Assembly: GCA_900542115.1 (NCBI GenBank)
Contig: UQMC01000016.1
Coordinates: forward strand, 1 to 23,626
From: an uncultured Oscillibacter sp.
GTDB taxonomy: Bacteria; Bacillota; Clostridia; Oscillospirales; Oscillospiraceae
Direction of reading: 5' to 3'
DNA: 23,626 nt
The notes below the pieces were generated by a model. The model had not been told where the DNA came from, ran no database searches, and saw only the letters and a list, made by a program, of their open reading frames with translations. The translations under genes and the position numbers were made by a program. Below are positions 15,019 to 22,575 of this stretch, one piece after another. Position 1 is the stretch's first letter. Every line of letters begins with the position of its first letter.

Positions 15019-15937
15019 AGGCATTTCTCCTTTTTGTTCGCTGTTTTTTCTGTGTAGGCGGGGGCAGTTCTTTCGGTGGGTCGATACCGTCGATCAGTTC
15101 TGCGGCGGTATTACGGATCAGTTCTAATGACGCTTTCAGCTGCGATAGATTCTTTCCGTGGCTCCATCCGGCCACATAGCCGAAAGAGTAATCAGCGGTA
15201 TCAATCCCGAAATGCTGACAGACTACATAAGCCACGCTTTCAGCCTCCATTTCCCGGACAAAGCGCCGCTTGCGCTGTGGTGGTGTTTCACCGTCACCGT
15301 CCTCTATTGGTGCATAGAGTTTAGCGTGACTGACCTCATGAATCATGGTCTTGATGGTCTGCACCTGGCTCATATCCGGCTGCACCAAAATGCGCTGCTC
15401 TACGAAATTGCAGCAGCCATAGGCAGCGCCGGGAAAGGCTTCGATGTTGATAGGATAGGGGGAGAGAGCACAAATTGCCTCGGTCATACGCTCGTAGTCC
15501 GCCACATCTCCGGTCAGCTTATGGACAAGCTCCGACAGCGGCTTTCCCTCGGTCTGGCTCACATCGAACACGGTGACTGTCCGAAAACCTACGCGCTGCA
15601 CCAGTTGGATGGTCGTGGCTGTGGAGCCGTCTGGGGCCGTTTCCTCCACTTCCTCCCGTCTGCGGTAAGGGCAGGGGGCGAGTATGGTGATGCCACGCTC
15701 GCCCCGCTTGACCTGTCGGCCAAAGTTCCTTCTCCAATCGTGATAACCCGCAACATTGGTGGCATTTGGGCATTGCATGAAAATCAGCATGGTATTGCCA
15801 AAGCTATAATGGTGGAATTTCGACATGGCAGTAAGATAAGCTGCGTATTGACCGCTTTGAAAAATATCTGACACGCCCTGCTCCAATTGATCTGTCAGCG
15901 CCTTCAGCCGTTCGCTTGGGGAAGTATATTCCTGCAT
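15005..15937 (-). CDS. ArdC-like ssDNA-binding protein with ImmA/IrrE-type metallopeptidase domain
   Basis: 310 residues. The N-terminal domain (about 1-130, with YSFGNTMLIFMQCPNAT at 44-60 and VKRGERGITILAPCPY) resembles the ArdC/LtrC ssDNA-binding domain. The C-terminal domain has a full HEVSH motif (200-204) and EMEAES (229-234) for the third zinc ligand. ArdC proteins protect incoming single-stranded element DNA from host restriction; the peptidase part may cleave a repressor, as ImmA does. The ATG at 15937 has GGGAG before it and lies 6 bases after the DUF3846 stop. All visible catalytic residues are intact, unlike the relative at 8228-9097. Confidence 0.87.
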   Translation of the reverse strand: MQEYTSPSERLKALTDQLEQGVSDIFQSGQYAAYLTAMSKFHHYSFGNTMLIFMQCPNATNVAGYHDWRRNFGRQVKRGERGITILAPCPYRRREEVEETAPDGSTATTIQLVQRVGFRTVTVFDVSQTEGKPLSELVHKLTGDVADYERMTEAICALSPYPINIEAFPGAAYGCCNFVEQRILVQPDMSQVQTIKTMIHEVSHAKLYAPIEDGDGETPPQRKRRFVREMEAESVAYVVCQHFGIDTADYSFGYVAGWSHGKNLSQLKASLELIRNTAAELIDGIDPPKELPPPTQKKQRTKRRNAYERS

Positions 15938-15943
15938 GACAGC

Positions 15944-16354
15944 TCACTCCCGCCCCGGAGGGTCATTCCGGCCTTTCTCTTGGCCGGAGTTGCCTACCGC
16001 TTTGGGCTGAATTTTCATCGTGATGGGAGTATTGCCTGTTGCTCCAATCAGGATTTCAGCACAGTGAAATTCCTTCTTGTAGGCTTTGATCTGCGCTGCG
16101 GTCAAAGAGCAAAAATCTTCCTCACCTAAGCCGCACACAAAGAACGGGCCAAATACACCGCCATATCCGCCGGGAACGCTTCGGTTGTACGGCATCCCCA
16201 AAAGAATACCCTCATCATTGCAGACAACTGCGGCCCTATCCTCAAAGGGGTAGATGGCCTGAATCATTCCGCCTACGACCTCCTGCATTTCATCTAAGCC
16301 GTTGATCTCCGCCTCATACGGAGCATACCCCGGTTTAACAATTACAACCGTCAT
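15944..16354 (-). CDS. DUF3846-domain protein
   Basis: 136 residues. MTVVIVKPGYAPYEAEI, MQEVVGGMIQAIYPFEDRAAVVCNDEGILLGMPYNR and the FFVCGLGEEDF block are characteristic of DUF3846, common in phages and ICEs and of unknown function. The C-terminal 40 residues look less conserved and polar. Its ribosome site (AGAGG) overlaps the parB stop, six bases upstream, so it follows parB in one operon. Confidence 0.87.
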   Translation of the reverse strand: MTVVIVKPGYAPYEAEINGLDEMQEVVGGMIQAIYPFEDRAAVVCNDEGILLGMPYNRSVPGGYGGVFGPFFVCGLGEEDFCSLTAAQIKAYKKEFHCAEILIGATGNTPITMKIQPKAVGNSGQEKGRNDPPGRE

Positions 16355-16360
16355 GCTCCG

Positions 16361-18157
16361 TCACCTCTCCGGCTCAGATTTCTTCTTAGGTTCCTTCTCG
16401 GTCTGCATCTTCATTTTCTGGCGTTCCAGCGCCTTTTTGCGAAGATCCATCGCCTCGAACATCGTGCGCTTGACCGTAGCGACGGTGGTTCCCTTGTCCG
16501 GGAAGTAGGGGCGCAACTCGTCATCTTGAAAAGTTACCTTCAACGGCGGGTCGATTTCCCGCTTGGTGGGCGCAACGGAGTTCTCAATTTTCTGTGCAGT
16601 GAGCGTACCGGCACGGCTTTCCTCCTTCAACTTGACCGCCTCCGTCTTGGATGGGACTTTTCCGCCCTCTTTTTCTATGGCGTCCGCAAGTGTTTTCTGC
16701 TCGGTGGGCTTCATGTGGGAAATCTGCTCGGCGGTATCCAGCGGCAGTTCCTTTTTATCCACCATTTTTTTCAGCGGCTCCTCCAACTGATTAACGCGCA
16801 TCAATCGCTGCACGCTGGCGCGGCTCATGCCTAAATCTTCTCCCACCTGCTCATCGCTGCGCTTCATCGGCTCCTTACCCGCCAGAATATCCGCCTTGGA
16901 GCGGCGTCCGGCCTTGCGTTTCAGTGCGTCCATTTTCATCTGTGCGGCACGGGCCAGTTCGGAGATAGGAATATCCTTACGGTGGAGGTTTCCGTCTACG
17001 CATTGGATCTGTGCGTCATCCTCGTCCACACGCTCGATCAGAACAGGGATGGGGTAATTCAGCTGTGCGCCGATGTCATGGCGGCGATGACCGGAAATAA
17101 TTTCAAGTCCGCCGTTGCGGCCGGGGCGGCAGAGGACGGGTTCACGGATACCGTAGTTTTTGATGGACTCAAACAGGTCTTTATAGTCCTGTGTCTCACG
17201 GTTCACCGTAAAGGGGTGATCCAGAAAGTCCTTCAGATATGCTGGATGAACGGCCATACTGTAAATTTCTCCCTCGTTAGGGATGGGCAGCTTGAAAAAA
17301 TCAGCTTCGGCAGGGGCGTCCAGCCGATCCTCAAACACCTTGGTCACAGCAGAGCCTTTCGGCCCATCTGCGGTACGGGTAGCCGCCACAGCATCCTTTG
17401 GCTGTTCCGGCGTTTTTTGCGGCACCGCCGCCTTGGCAGGTTCAGCAGACTTTTTCACTTCGTCAGGCTTGGCGGGAGTGCCCAGAGCCGCAGCGGGCTT
17501 ACCATCCTTGACCGCCTTATCGTCCTTGGCAGGTTCGGCAGGCTTTTTCACTTCGTCAGGTTCGACGGGAGTGACCGGAGCCACGGCAGGCTTACCATCC
17601 TTGGCCGCCTTATCGTCCTTGGCGGGTTCGGCAGGCTTCTTCACTTCGTCAGGCTTGGCGGGAGTGACCGGAGCCGCAACGGACTTGCCATCCTTGACTG
17701 CCTTATCATCCTTGGCAGCTTCAGCAGACTTCTTCACCTCGTCAGCTTTGGCGGGAGTAACCGGAGCCACAGCGGGCTTGCCATCCTTGACCGCCTTATC
17801 GTCTTTGGCAGGTTCAGCGGGCTTCTTCACTTCGTCAGGCTTGGCGGGAGTGACCGGAGCCACAGCGGGCTTGCCATCCTTGACCGCCTTATCGTCCTTG
17901 GCGGGTTCGGCGGACTTCTTCGCCTCGTCAGGTTTGGCGGGAGTGACCGGGGGCGCAGTGAGCTTTTCATCCTTGGCCGCCTTATCGTCCTTGGCCGATT
18001 CAGCAGGCTTCTTTACTTCACCGGGCTTGACAGCGGCGGGCGATGAAATGGGCGGTTTGGTTTCTTTGGCGGGAATAGGCGGTGCGGGAGTGGACGGTGT
18101 TCCGGCAACAGACGTCCGAAACGCACCGATCAGCGGGTTTTTCTTTTCGTTGGACAT
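16361..18157 (-). CDS. parB: ParB/Spo0J-family partition protein with a long repetitive N-terminal extension
   Basis: 598 residues. Residues about 42-240 are low-complexity 31-residue repeats (KPDEVKKPAEPAKDDKAVKD type). The ParB nuclease-like/CTP-binding domain starts at about 290, with the SGHRRH box (355-360) in place of GERR and DGNLHRKDI (388-396); a helix-turn-helix lies at about 438-455 (VGEDLGMSRASVQRLMRV); the C-terminus is basic and helical. ParB proteins bind parS and spread on DNA to segregate replicons; an ICE copy may stabilise the circular form or act as a regulator. A GGAGG site fixes the start and palindrome 5 lies 47 bases upstream. It heads a seven-gene operon. No ParA is visible in the window. 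Confidence 0.9.
   Translation of the reverse strand: MSNEKKNPLIGAFRTSVAGTPSTPAPPIPAKETKPPISSPAAVKPGEVKKPAESAKDDKAAKDEKLTAPPVTPAKPDEAKKSAEPAKDDKAVKDGKPAVAPVTPAKPDEVKKPAEPAKDDKAVKDGKPAVAPVTPAKADEVKKSAEAAKDDKAVKDGKSVAAPVTPAKPDEVKKPAEPAKDDKAAKDGKPAVAPVTPVEPDEVKKPAEPAKDDKAVKDGKPAAALGTPAKPDEVKKSAEPAKAAVPQKTPEQPKDAVAATRTADGPKGSAVTKVFEDRLDAPAEADFFKLPIPNEGEIYSMAVHPAYLKDFLDHPFTVNRETQDYKDLFESIKNYGIREPVLCRPGRNGGLEIISGHRRHDIGAQLNYPIPVLIERVDEDDAQIQCVDGNLHRKDIPISELARAAQMKMDALKRKAGRRSKADILAGKEPMKRSDEQVGEDLGMSRASVQRLMRVNQLEEPLKKMVDKKELPLDTAEQISHMKPTEQKTLADAIEKEGGKVPSKTEAVKLKEESRAGTLTAQKIENSVAPTKREIDPPLKVTFQDDELRPYFPDKGTTVATVKRTMFEAMDLRKKALERQKMKMQTEKEPKKKSEPER
17438..18034 (-). repeat. 93-bp tandem repeats inside parB
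   Basis: About six full and one partial imperfect copies of a 93-base unit encode the 31-residue Pro/Lys/Asp/Ala-rich repeat. The copies differ by scattered substitutions, so length variation between strains is expected. Confidence 0.85.
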
Positions 18158-18189
18158 TGATTTACCTCCATATTCAAGTTTTATGTCGA

Positions 18190-18218
18190 AAAATGTGTCT
18201 CATTTTGAGCCACATTTT
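18190..18218. promoter_or_regulatory. Palindrome 5 of 5, upstream of the parB operon
   Basis: Core CTCATTTTGAG (18199-18209, centre 18204) with AAAATGTG/CACATTTT arms. The centre is 47 bases before the parB start. It follows the repA terminator, so the next transcript should begin here; GACATAAAACTT follows on the minus strand. Confidence 0.65.
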
Positions 18219-18221
18219 CAA

Positions 18222-18260
18222 CCAAAAATTAAAGGCCGAAGTCATGTTGGACTTCGGCCT
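18222..18260 (-). terminator. Terminator over the repA stop codon
   Basis: An 11-bp stem (AGGCCGAAGTC at 18233-18243 with 18250-18260) and 6-base loop are followed on the minus strand by TTAATTTTT. The last repA codons form the stem and the stop codon lies in its tail, making repA a separate transcription unit. Confidence 0.7.
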
Positions 18261-19185
18261 GATAATGGTTATTCATCGTAAGCGGGGCATTGAACAGCGT
18301 GGTCAGCAGATAAGCTCGGATATTACGGACTTGTGTGGTATTGCGGCGCAGGCACTCAAACACATAGACCATCAGCGAGTAGTCCAGCCGGTAGAAACGG
18401 GCTTGCACCTGCGACAGCGGTATGTTTTCTCCGCCGATCCGCACGGTTGACTGTGTGGAACACATCACATCTGCCATTAGCCCCACGACCTCATCCACAT
18501 CGTCGGCATTGAACTGTTGACAAAGAAACGGGTATTCGATATTTTCTTTAATCTCTCTTAGATACTCGCTCCTATCCATCCATCCCGGCTGCTCGGCGGA
18601 AGGCGATGGATGGATAGATTGATTTTTATAGCTAAAATCAGTTTGATTAGATTCAATATAATTACCGTCTGTTTTTCCGAAGTCTGCACTTCGGAAAAAC
18701 GGAAGTCTTGACTTCGGATTATCGGAACTCTTGACTTCTGATTTTCCGACTTCTTGACTTCCGATTTTCGGAAGTCTGGGAATCTCCTGCGGTGCAGGGG
18801 TTTCAGCAGGAATACGGCGGGTAGTAAAGCGTTTGACATAGATTTTTGTTGGTCTGCCTTGGCCTTGCTTTACTCGCTCGATCAGACCACAGCCCTTGAC
18901 TGTATCTAACTCAGATAACAGCTTTACGGCCTTCTCATGGCCACAGCCTAAATCTTCTTCTATCTCGTCCAGAGTATAGAAAATATAGACCTTACCCTCT
19001 GTATCATACCAACCGTTCCGGGCAGACAGCCCCATACGGTCTAACAGGAGGCCATACAGCAGCTTCGCGTCTGTGGAGATTTTTTTGAACTGCTGCCCGG
19101 TGACAAGCTGGCGGGGGATGCGGTAAAAAGAAAATTGACTGCTTTCGTCTCCGTAGTAATAATCATATATCATACTCTCCGCCAT
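18229..19185 (-). CDS. repA: Replication initiator protein A (RepA_N / DUF6017)
   Basis: 318 residues. The N-terminal domain (about 15-120: FYRIPRQLVTGQQFKKISTD, AKLLYGLLLDRMGLS, YTLDEIEEDLGCG) is the RepA_N winged-helix initiator domain; the middle (about 125-205) is variable and contains the iteron-like DNA; the end (about 210-310: YPFLCQQFNADDVDEVVGLM ... IRAYLLTTLFNAP) is DUF6017-like. In ICEs it is thought to support replication of the excised circle. A GGAGG site fixes the start at 19185. It is a single-gene unit: a terminator lies upstream at 19219-19251 and another on its stop codon, and it lacks the palindrome found at the other units. Confidence 0.92.
   Translation of the reverse strand: MAESMIYDYYYGDESSQFSFYRIPRQLVTGQQFKKISTDAKLLYGLLLDRMGLSARNGWYDTEGKVYIFYTLDEIEEDLGCGHEKAVKLLSELDTVKGCGLIERVKQGQGRPTKIYVKRFTTRRIPAETPAPQEIPRLPKIGSQEVGKSEVKSSDNPKSRLPFFRSADFGKTDGNYIESNQTDFSYKNQSIHPSPSAEQPGWMDRSEYLREIKENIEYPFLCQQFNADDVDEVVGLMADVMCSTQSTVRIGGENIPLSQVQARFYRLDYSLMVYVFECLRRNTTQVRNIRAYLLTTLFNAPLTMNNHYQAEVQHDFGL
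18665..18779. repeat. 23-bp iteron-like tandem repeats inside repA (possible origin)
   Basis: Four adjacent 23-base units start at 18688, 18711, 18734 and 18757 (pattern ACTTCnGAnnnnCnGAnnTCTTG), with a more decayed fifth at 18665-18687. Each contains a short inverted repeat. Known RepA_N plasmids carry their origin as repeats within the initiator gene, so this is a likely replication origin. Confidence 0.7.
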
Positions 19186-19218
19186 GTCGATTTTCCTCCT
19201 TAACGCTGGAAAAAGGCA

Positions 19219-19251
19219 TGAAAAAAGAGCCTGCTTTCATGGCAGGCTCTT
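19219..19251 (-). terminator. Terminator between the SASP-like gene and repA
   Basis: A 10-bp stem, AAGAGCCTGC (19225-19234) with GCAGGCTCTT (19242-19251), and 7-base loop are followed on the minus strand by a T run continuing to about 19221. It isolates repA from upstream transcription, so a repA promoter must lie within the 33 bases between, or repA depends on read-through. Confidence 0.8.
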
Positions 19252-19302
19252 ATGTAAATGAGTGTTTCCAGCTGTGTATGTTGTTATTTTCTTTTGTGGC
19301 CT

Positions 19303-19398
19303 TTACACATCAACCTCGGCGGCGGCTTCCATCTTGAACTTATCCATAGCGGCGCGGGCCTCGGGAACGTTGATCTTATTGTTGTTCTTTGCAGACAT
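19303..19398 (-). CDS. Small alpha/beta-type SASP-like peptide, apparently short
   Basis: 31 residues starting MSAKNNNKIN and ending AAAEVDV, behind an AAGGAG site. The segment VPEARAAMDKFKMEAAAEV resembles the first conserved block of alpha/beta-type small acid-soluble spore proteins (VPEAKxALDxxKxEIAxE), DNA-binding proteins that coat spore DNA. Family members are about 60-70 residues with a second block; here a TAA follows immediately and no second block is seen downstream before the terminator. It is therefore a truncated relic or a minimal variant. It is the outermost ICE gene on this side. Confidence 0.55.
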   Translation of the reverse strand: MSAKNNNKINVPEARAAMDKFKMEAAAEVDV

Positions 19399-19447
19399 AA
19401 CAGTTTCTCCTTTTCAAATCTTACAGTGTTGTTTTTGGGTATCGCAA

Positions 19448-19545
19448 GCATAGTTTGACCCGGATACGCGCCGCTATGCGCGGGCAACATCGGTAAAATC
19501 TGCGTATTTTTCAAAATTCGCCAAAGCGGCAAGTTACAAAATCAA
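19448..19545. other. Probable ICE-chromosome junction region
   Basis: Leftwards lie minus-strand ICE genes; rightwards an intact plus-strand host promoter begins at 19546. The sequence between changes from GC-rich to AT-rich around 19,490 and has no gene. The exact attachment site cannot be set because the other ICE end is outside the window. Confidence 0.4.
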
Positions 19546-19574
19546 TTGTATTTTTTACAGCTCTCTGCTATACT
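19546..19574 (+). promoter_or_regulatory. Promoter of the thioesterase gene
   Basis: TTGTAT (19546-19551), a 17-base spacer and TATACT (19569-19574) predict a transcript start near 19581, shortly before the coding region. Confidence 0.65.
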
Positions 19575-19594
19575 TAATTTCAAATGCAGACAGG

Positions 19595-20362
19595 ATGAAA
19601 AGAGGAATGATTTTGGAGAATTTCAAGCAGGATCTGCTGGAAAACGGCTATTTCCGTCAGGAGGAGCTGATATTTGCCGACTGCGACCGCTATCAGCGGG
19701 CACGTATCTCCGGCCTTTTGAACAAGGCCGCCGCCTACGCCGGCTATGATTATGACGCCCGGGGGCTGACTCACGAGGTGCTCTTTGAAATGGGCGAGGT
19801 CTTTCTGCTCTCCCGGCTGGCGCTGCGAATCCACCGCATCCCCATGGCCGGAGAGGTGCTGGACATCACCACGATGGAAAACGGTGCCAAGGGCGCACAT
19901 ATGCAGCGGGTCTATGAAATGGCAGACCGCAGCGGCGCGGTGTGCGTATCCATCAAGAGCGACTGGATTTTGGTAAACCCCGCCACCCGCAAAATCATGC
20001 GCCCCTCCGCCTTTACCGCAAAGCCCCTGATGACCTGTGACCGCGTCATCGACTGCCCCGACACCAAAAAAATCGTCCTCCCCCACGAGGGACTGACAGA
20101 ACTGGGACAGCGCACTGTCCGCTGGTCCGATCTGGATGGCAACGGCCATCTTTACAGCGCCAACTACGGCGACATTATCTGGGACTATCTGCCCCCGGCC
20201 CTTCAGGAGCGGGTTCCCCGTGAGTTTTATATCAATTACAGCCATGAGGCCCTTTTGGGCGAGGAACTGCGGCTCATGGGCTATCAAAATCCCGATAGCA
20301 GCTATCTTGTAGAGGCGCTGACACCCCAGGGCACCTGCTTTACGGCCCAATGTGTCTTTTGA
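19595..20362 (+). CDS. Acyl-ACP thioesterase (double hotdog)
   Basis: 255 residues, cytoplasmic. Two hotdog halves are seen: the first around FADCDRYQRARISGLLNKAA (from residue 28), the second around RWSDLDGNGHLYSANYGDII, whose SDLDxNGHxxxxxY pattern is characteristic of the FatA/FatB-like bacterial acyl-ACP thioesterases that release fatty acids from acyl carrier protein. Possible starts are the ATG at 19595, the ATG at 19607 and a TTG at 19613; AGAGG at 19601-19605 is best spaced for the TTG, so the first six residues are uncertain. It has its own promoter and ends at a bidirectional terminator. It is chromosomal, not part of the ICE. Confidence 0.87.
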   Translation: MKRGMILENFKQDLLENGYFRQEELIFADCDRYQRARISGLLNKAAAYAGYDYDARGLTHEVLFEMGEVFLLSRLALRIHRIPMAGEVLDITTMENGAKGAHMQRVYEMADRSGAVCVSIKSDWILVNPATRKIMRPSAFTAKPLMTCDRVIDCPDTKKIVLPHEGLTELGQRTVRWSDLDGNGHLYSANYGDIIWDYLPPALQERVPREFYINYSHEALLGEELRLMGYQNPDSSYLVEALTPQGTCFTAQCVF

Positions 20363-20385
20363 CATACCGCTCAAAACATCAAAAA

Positions 20386-20428
20386 TCAAGCAGACAGCTT
20401 TCCGTTTTGCGGAAGGCTGTCTGCTTTT
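20386..20428. terminator. Bidirectional terminator between convergent genes
   Basis: A 17-bp stem (20388-20404 with 20410-20426, one T-G pair) with a TTTTG loop has A-rich and T-rich flanks. It serves the thioesterase gene from the left and the V-ATPase operon from the right. Confidence 0.85.
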
Positions 20429-20459
20429 ATGATACCTATTGCAATTTTACCGATGCTGC

Positions 20460-21173
20460 CTATGCCTTGGCCGGCGCTTCGCCGGAGTCCCCGAATGCCT
20501 TGATGGCCCGCTCATTCTCGGCCCGCTTTTCCTCGATGGCCTGCTTCAAAAGCATATCCTTCACCTTCATGAGCCGGGTGGTGGTGGCGCGATCGTTTTC
20601 ATCCAGCTTCATGGTGATATAACGGATGGCCTCCTGCGTGTTGGGAATCATCACGTATTCCAGCGCGTTCACCCGGCGGCGGGTCTTTTCGATCTCCTCC
20701 GCCATGAGCTGCGCGGATTTTTCGATCTGCGCCAGCTTCAATAGCTTCTGGAACACACGTCCCAGCGCCTCCACGGCATCGTCCAGCTCACCGGAGGTGG
20801 CGGCAAAGCCGTAGGGATAGATGTCGGCGTCCGACTTTGTTTTCGTCTGAAAATCATACACCGGCACGTTGACGGACATGATGTTCCGGGTGGTGCAGGT
20901 CAGCTCCACGCTCTGCTTGGGATAGAGGAGCGCCTGTTCCAGCGCCTCGGAGCTCATCAGCGCCGAGGCCACGGTAAAGGCGCTGTGCACCGTCATCAGC
21001 TCCCGCTCCACCTCTGTGCGGAGGGCACGGACCTCCCGGACGGTGTCCAGAAATTGCTTCATCAGCTCGTCCCGCTTGTCCTTGAGCAGCTTGTGACCCC
21101 GCTGTGCGGTCCGCAGCTTGCCCTTGAGCCGGGTGAGCTCCATACGGGTGGGGCTGACCGTGATATTTGCCAT
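20460..21173 (-). CDS. atpD: V-type ATPase subunit D
   Basis: 237 residues. The start MANITVSPTRMELTRLKGKLRTAQRGHKLLKDKRDEL and the long helical ends (about 1-70 and 130-215) are typical of V/A-type ATPase subunit D, the central-stalk coiled coil that turns inside the A3B3 head. The last 30 residues are Glu/Ala-rich and variable. An AAGGAGGGG site precedes the start, 13 bases after the B stop. It is the last gene of the operon. The letter D follows V-ATPase naming and is not the F-type beta subunit. Confidence 0.95.
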   Translation of the reverse strand: MANITVSPTRMELTRLKGKLRTAQRGHKLLKDKRDELMKQFLDTVREVRALRTEVERELMTVHSAFTVASALMSSEALEQALLYPKQSVELTCTTRNIMSVNVPVYDFQTKTKSDADIYPYGFAATSGELDDAVEALGRVFQKLLKLAQIEKSAQLMAEEIEKTRRRVNALEYVMIPNTQEAIRYITMKLDENDRATTTRLMKVKDMLLKQAIEEKRAENERAIKAFGDSGEAPAKA

Positions 21174-21186
21174 GGCTCACCCCTCC

Positions 21187-22575
21187 TTATTTCTGCTCGT
21201 CCTTTTTCGGCCAGTATTTTTCGATCAGCTCCGGCTTGATGCGCTTGAGCTCGCTTTTCGGCAGGATGCTCAAAAGCTCCCAGCCCAGATTCAGCGTTTC
21301 CTCAATGGAGCGGTTCTCCTCGTAGCCCTGATTGACGTAGCGTTTTTCAAATTCGTCTGCAAACTTGGCGTACAGCAGGTCCGTAGGCGTCAGGGCCGCC
21401 TCGCCCAGAATGCTCATGAGCTCCTTATTGTCCTTGCCGGTGGCATAGGCCGCAAAGAGCTGGTTCATGGTGCCCGCGTGGTCCTCCCGGGTCTTGCCCT
21501 CGCCGATGCCCTTATCCTTCAGACGGGACAGGGAGGGCAGCACGTCCACAGGGGGATGGATGCCCTGGCGGTACAGAGCGCGGCTCAAAATGATCTGCCC
21601 CTCGGTGATATAGCCCGTCAGGTCAGGGATGGGGTGGGTCTTATCGTCCTCCGGCATGGTCAAAATAGGGATGAGAGTGATAGAGCCGGGATTTCCCAGC
21701 CGGCGGCCCGCCCGCTCATAGAGCGTAGCAAGGTCGGTATAGAGGTAGCCGGGGAAGCCACGGCGACCGGGGACCTCCTTCTTGGCGGCGGAGACCTCAC
21801 GGAGCGCCTCGGCGTAGTTGGTAATATCCGTCATGATGACCAGCACCTGCATTCCCTTTTCAAAGGCCAGATACTCCGCGGCGGTCAGGGCCATACGGGG
21901 GGTGGAGATACGCTCCACGGCGGGATCATTGGCCAAGTTGCTGAACAGCACGGTACGGTCAATAGCGCCGGTGCGCTTGAACTCGCTGACAAAGAACTCA
22001 GATTCCTCAAACGTGATGCCGATGGCGGCGAACACCACGGCGAAGTTGGAATCCTCGTCCCCCAGCACCTTGGCCTGACGGGCGATCTGCGCCGCCAGAT
22101 TGGCATGGGGCAGGCCAGAGCCTGAGAAAATGGGGAGCTTCTGGCCCCGCACCAGCGTGTTCAGACCGTCAATGGTGGAAACGCCGGTCTGGATAAACTC
22201 GTTGGGATAATCCCGGGCGGCGGGGTTCATGGGAAGGCCGTTGATATCCCGGTATTCCTCCGGGAGAATGTCCGGGCCCCCGTCAATGGGCTGGCCCATG
22301 CCGTTGAACACGCGGCCCAGCATATCGGCGGACACGCCTAACTGCAAGGGATGGCCCAGAAAGCGCACCTTGGCGTCCGCAAGGTTGATGCCGGCAGCGG
22401 ACTCGAAAAGCTGTACCACCGCCGCGTCGCCGTTGACCTCCAGCACCTTGCCCCGGCGGACGGAGCCGTCATGCAGTTCGATCTCCACCAGCTCGTCATA
22501 GGTGACATTTTCCACCATGCGGACCATCATCAAGGGGCCGCTGATCTCCTCGACTGTTTTATATTCCCGAATCAT
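21187..22575 (-). CDS. atpB: V-type ATPase subunit B (non-catalytic)
   Basis: 462 residues, the normal length. An N-terminal barrel (about 1-70), a nucleotide-binding-like domain and a C-terminal helical domain are present. [20 protein letters not shown] stands where a P-loop would be, without the GK[ST], as expected of the non-catalytic B subunit; [20 protein letters not shown] is the conserved interface segment. The ATG overlaps the stop of the A gene as ATGA. With A it forms the A3B3 head that drives ion transport across the membrane. Confidence 0.97.
   Translation of the reverse strand: MIREYKTVEEISGPLMMVRMVENVTYDELVEIELHDGSVRRGKVLEVNGDAAVVQLFESAAGINLADAKVRFLGHPLQLGVSADMLGRVFNGMGQPIDGGPDILPEEYRDINGLPMNPAARDYPNEFIQTGVSTIDGLNTLVRGQKLPIFSGSGLPHANLAAQIARQAKVLGDEDSNFAVVFAAIGITFEESEFFVSEFKRTGAIDRTVLFSNLANDPAVERISTPRMALTAAEYLAFEKGMQVLVIMTDITNYAEALREVSAAKKEVPGRRGFPGYLYTDLATLYERAGRRLGNPGSITLIPILTMPEDDKTHPIPDLTGYITEGQIILSRALYRQGIHPPVDVLPSLSRLKDKGIGEGKTREDHAGTMNQLFAAYATGKDNKELMSILGEAALTPTDLLYAKFADEFEKRYVNQGYEENRSIEETLNLGWELLSILPKSELKRIKPELIEKYWPKKDEQK

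Noticed and set aside
17438..18034. Possible CRISPR array
   Set aside because: The units are adjacent, long, imperfect and coding, with no distinct spacers.
501..18218. The five palindromes as intrinsic terminators
   Set aside because: None has a U-run beside the stem, and separate terminators occur next to several of them.
16982..18281. Plus-strand open frames of 354 and 332 codons opposite parB
   Set aside because: They mirror the 93-bp repeats of parB and consist of low-complexity Ser/Gly/Leu/Arg-rich sequence; parB has real domains and a ribosome site.
18665..18779. Short repeats as a CRISPR remnant
   Set aside because: The 23-base units are directly joined with no spacers and lie inside repA; iterons explain them better.
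19580..20389. Minus-strand open frame of 269 codons opposite the thioesterase gene
   Set aside because: The plus-strand product has conserved hotdog motifs, a promoter and a terminator; the antisense product has no recognisable features.
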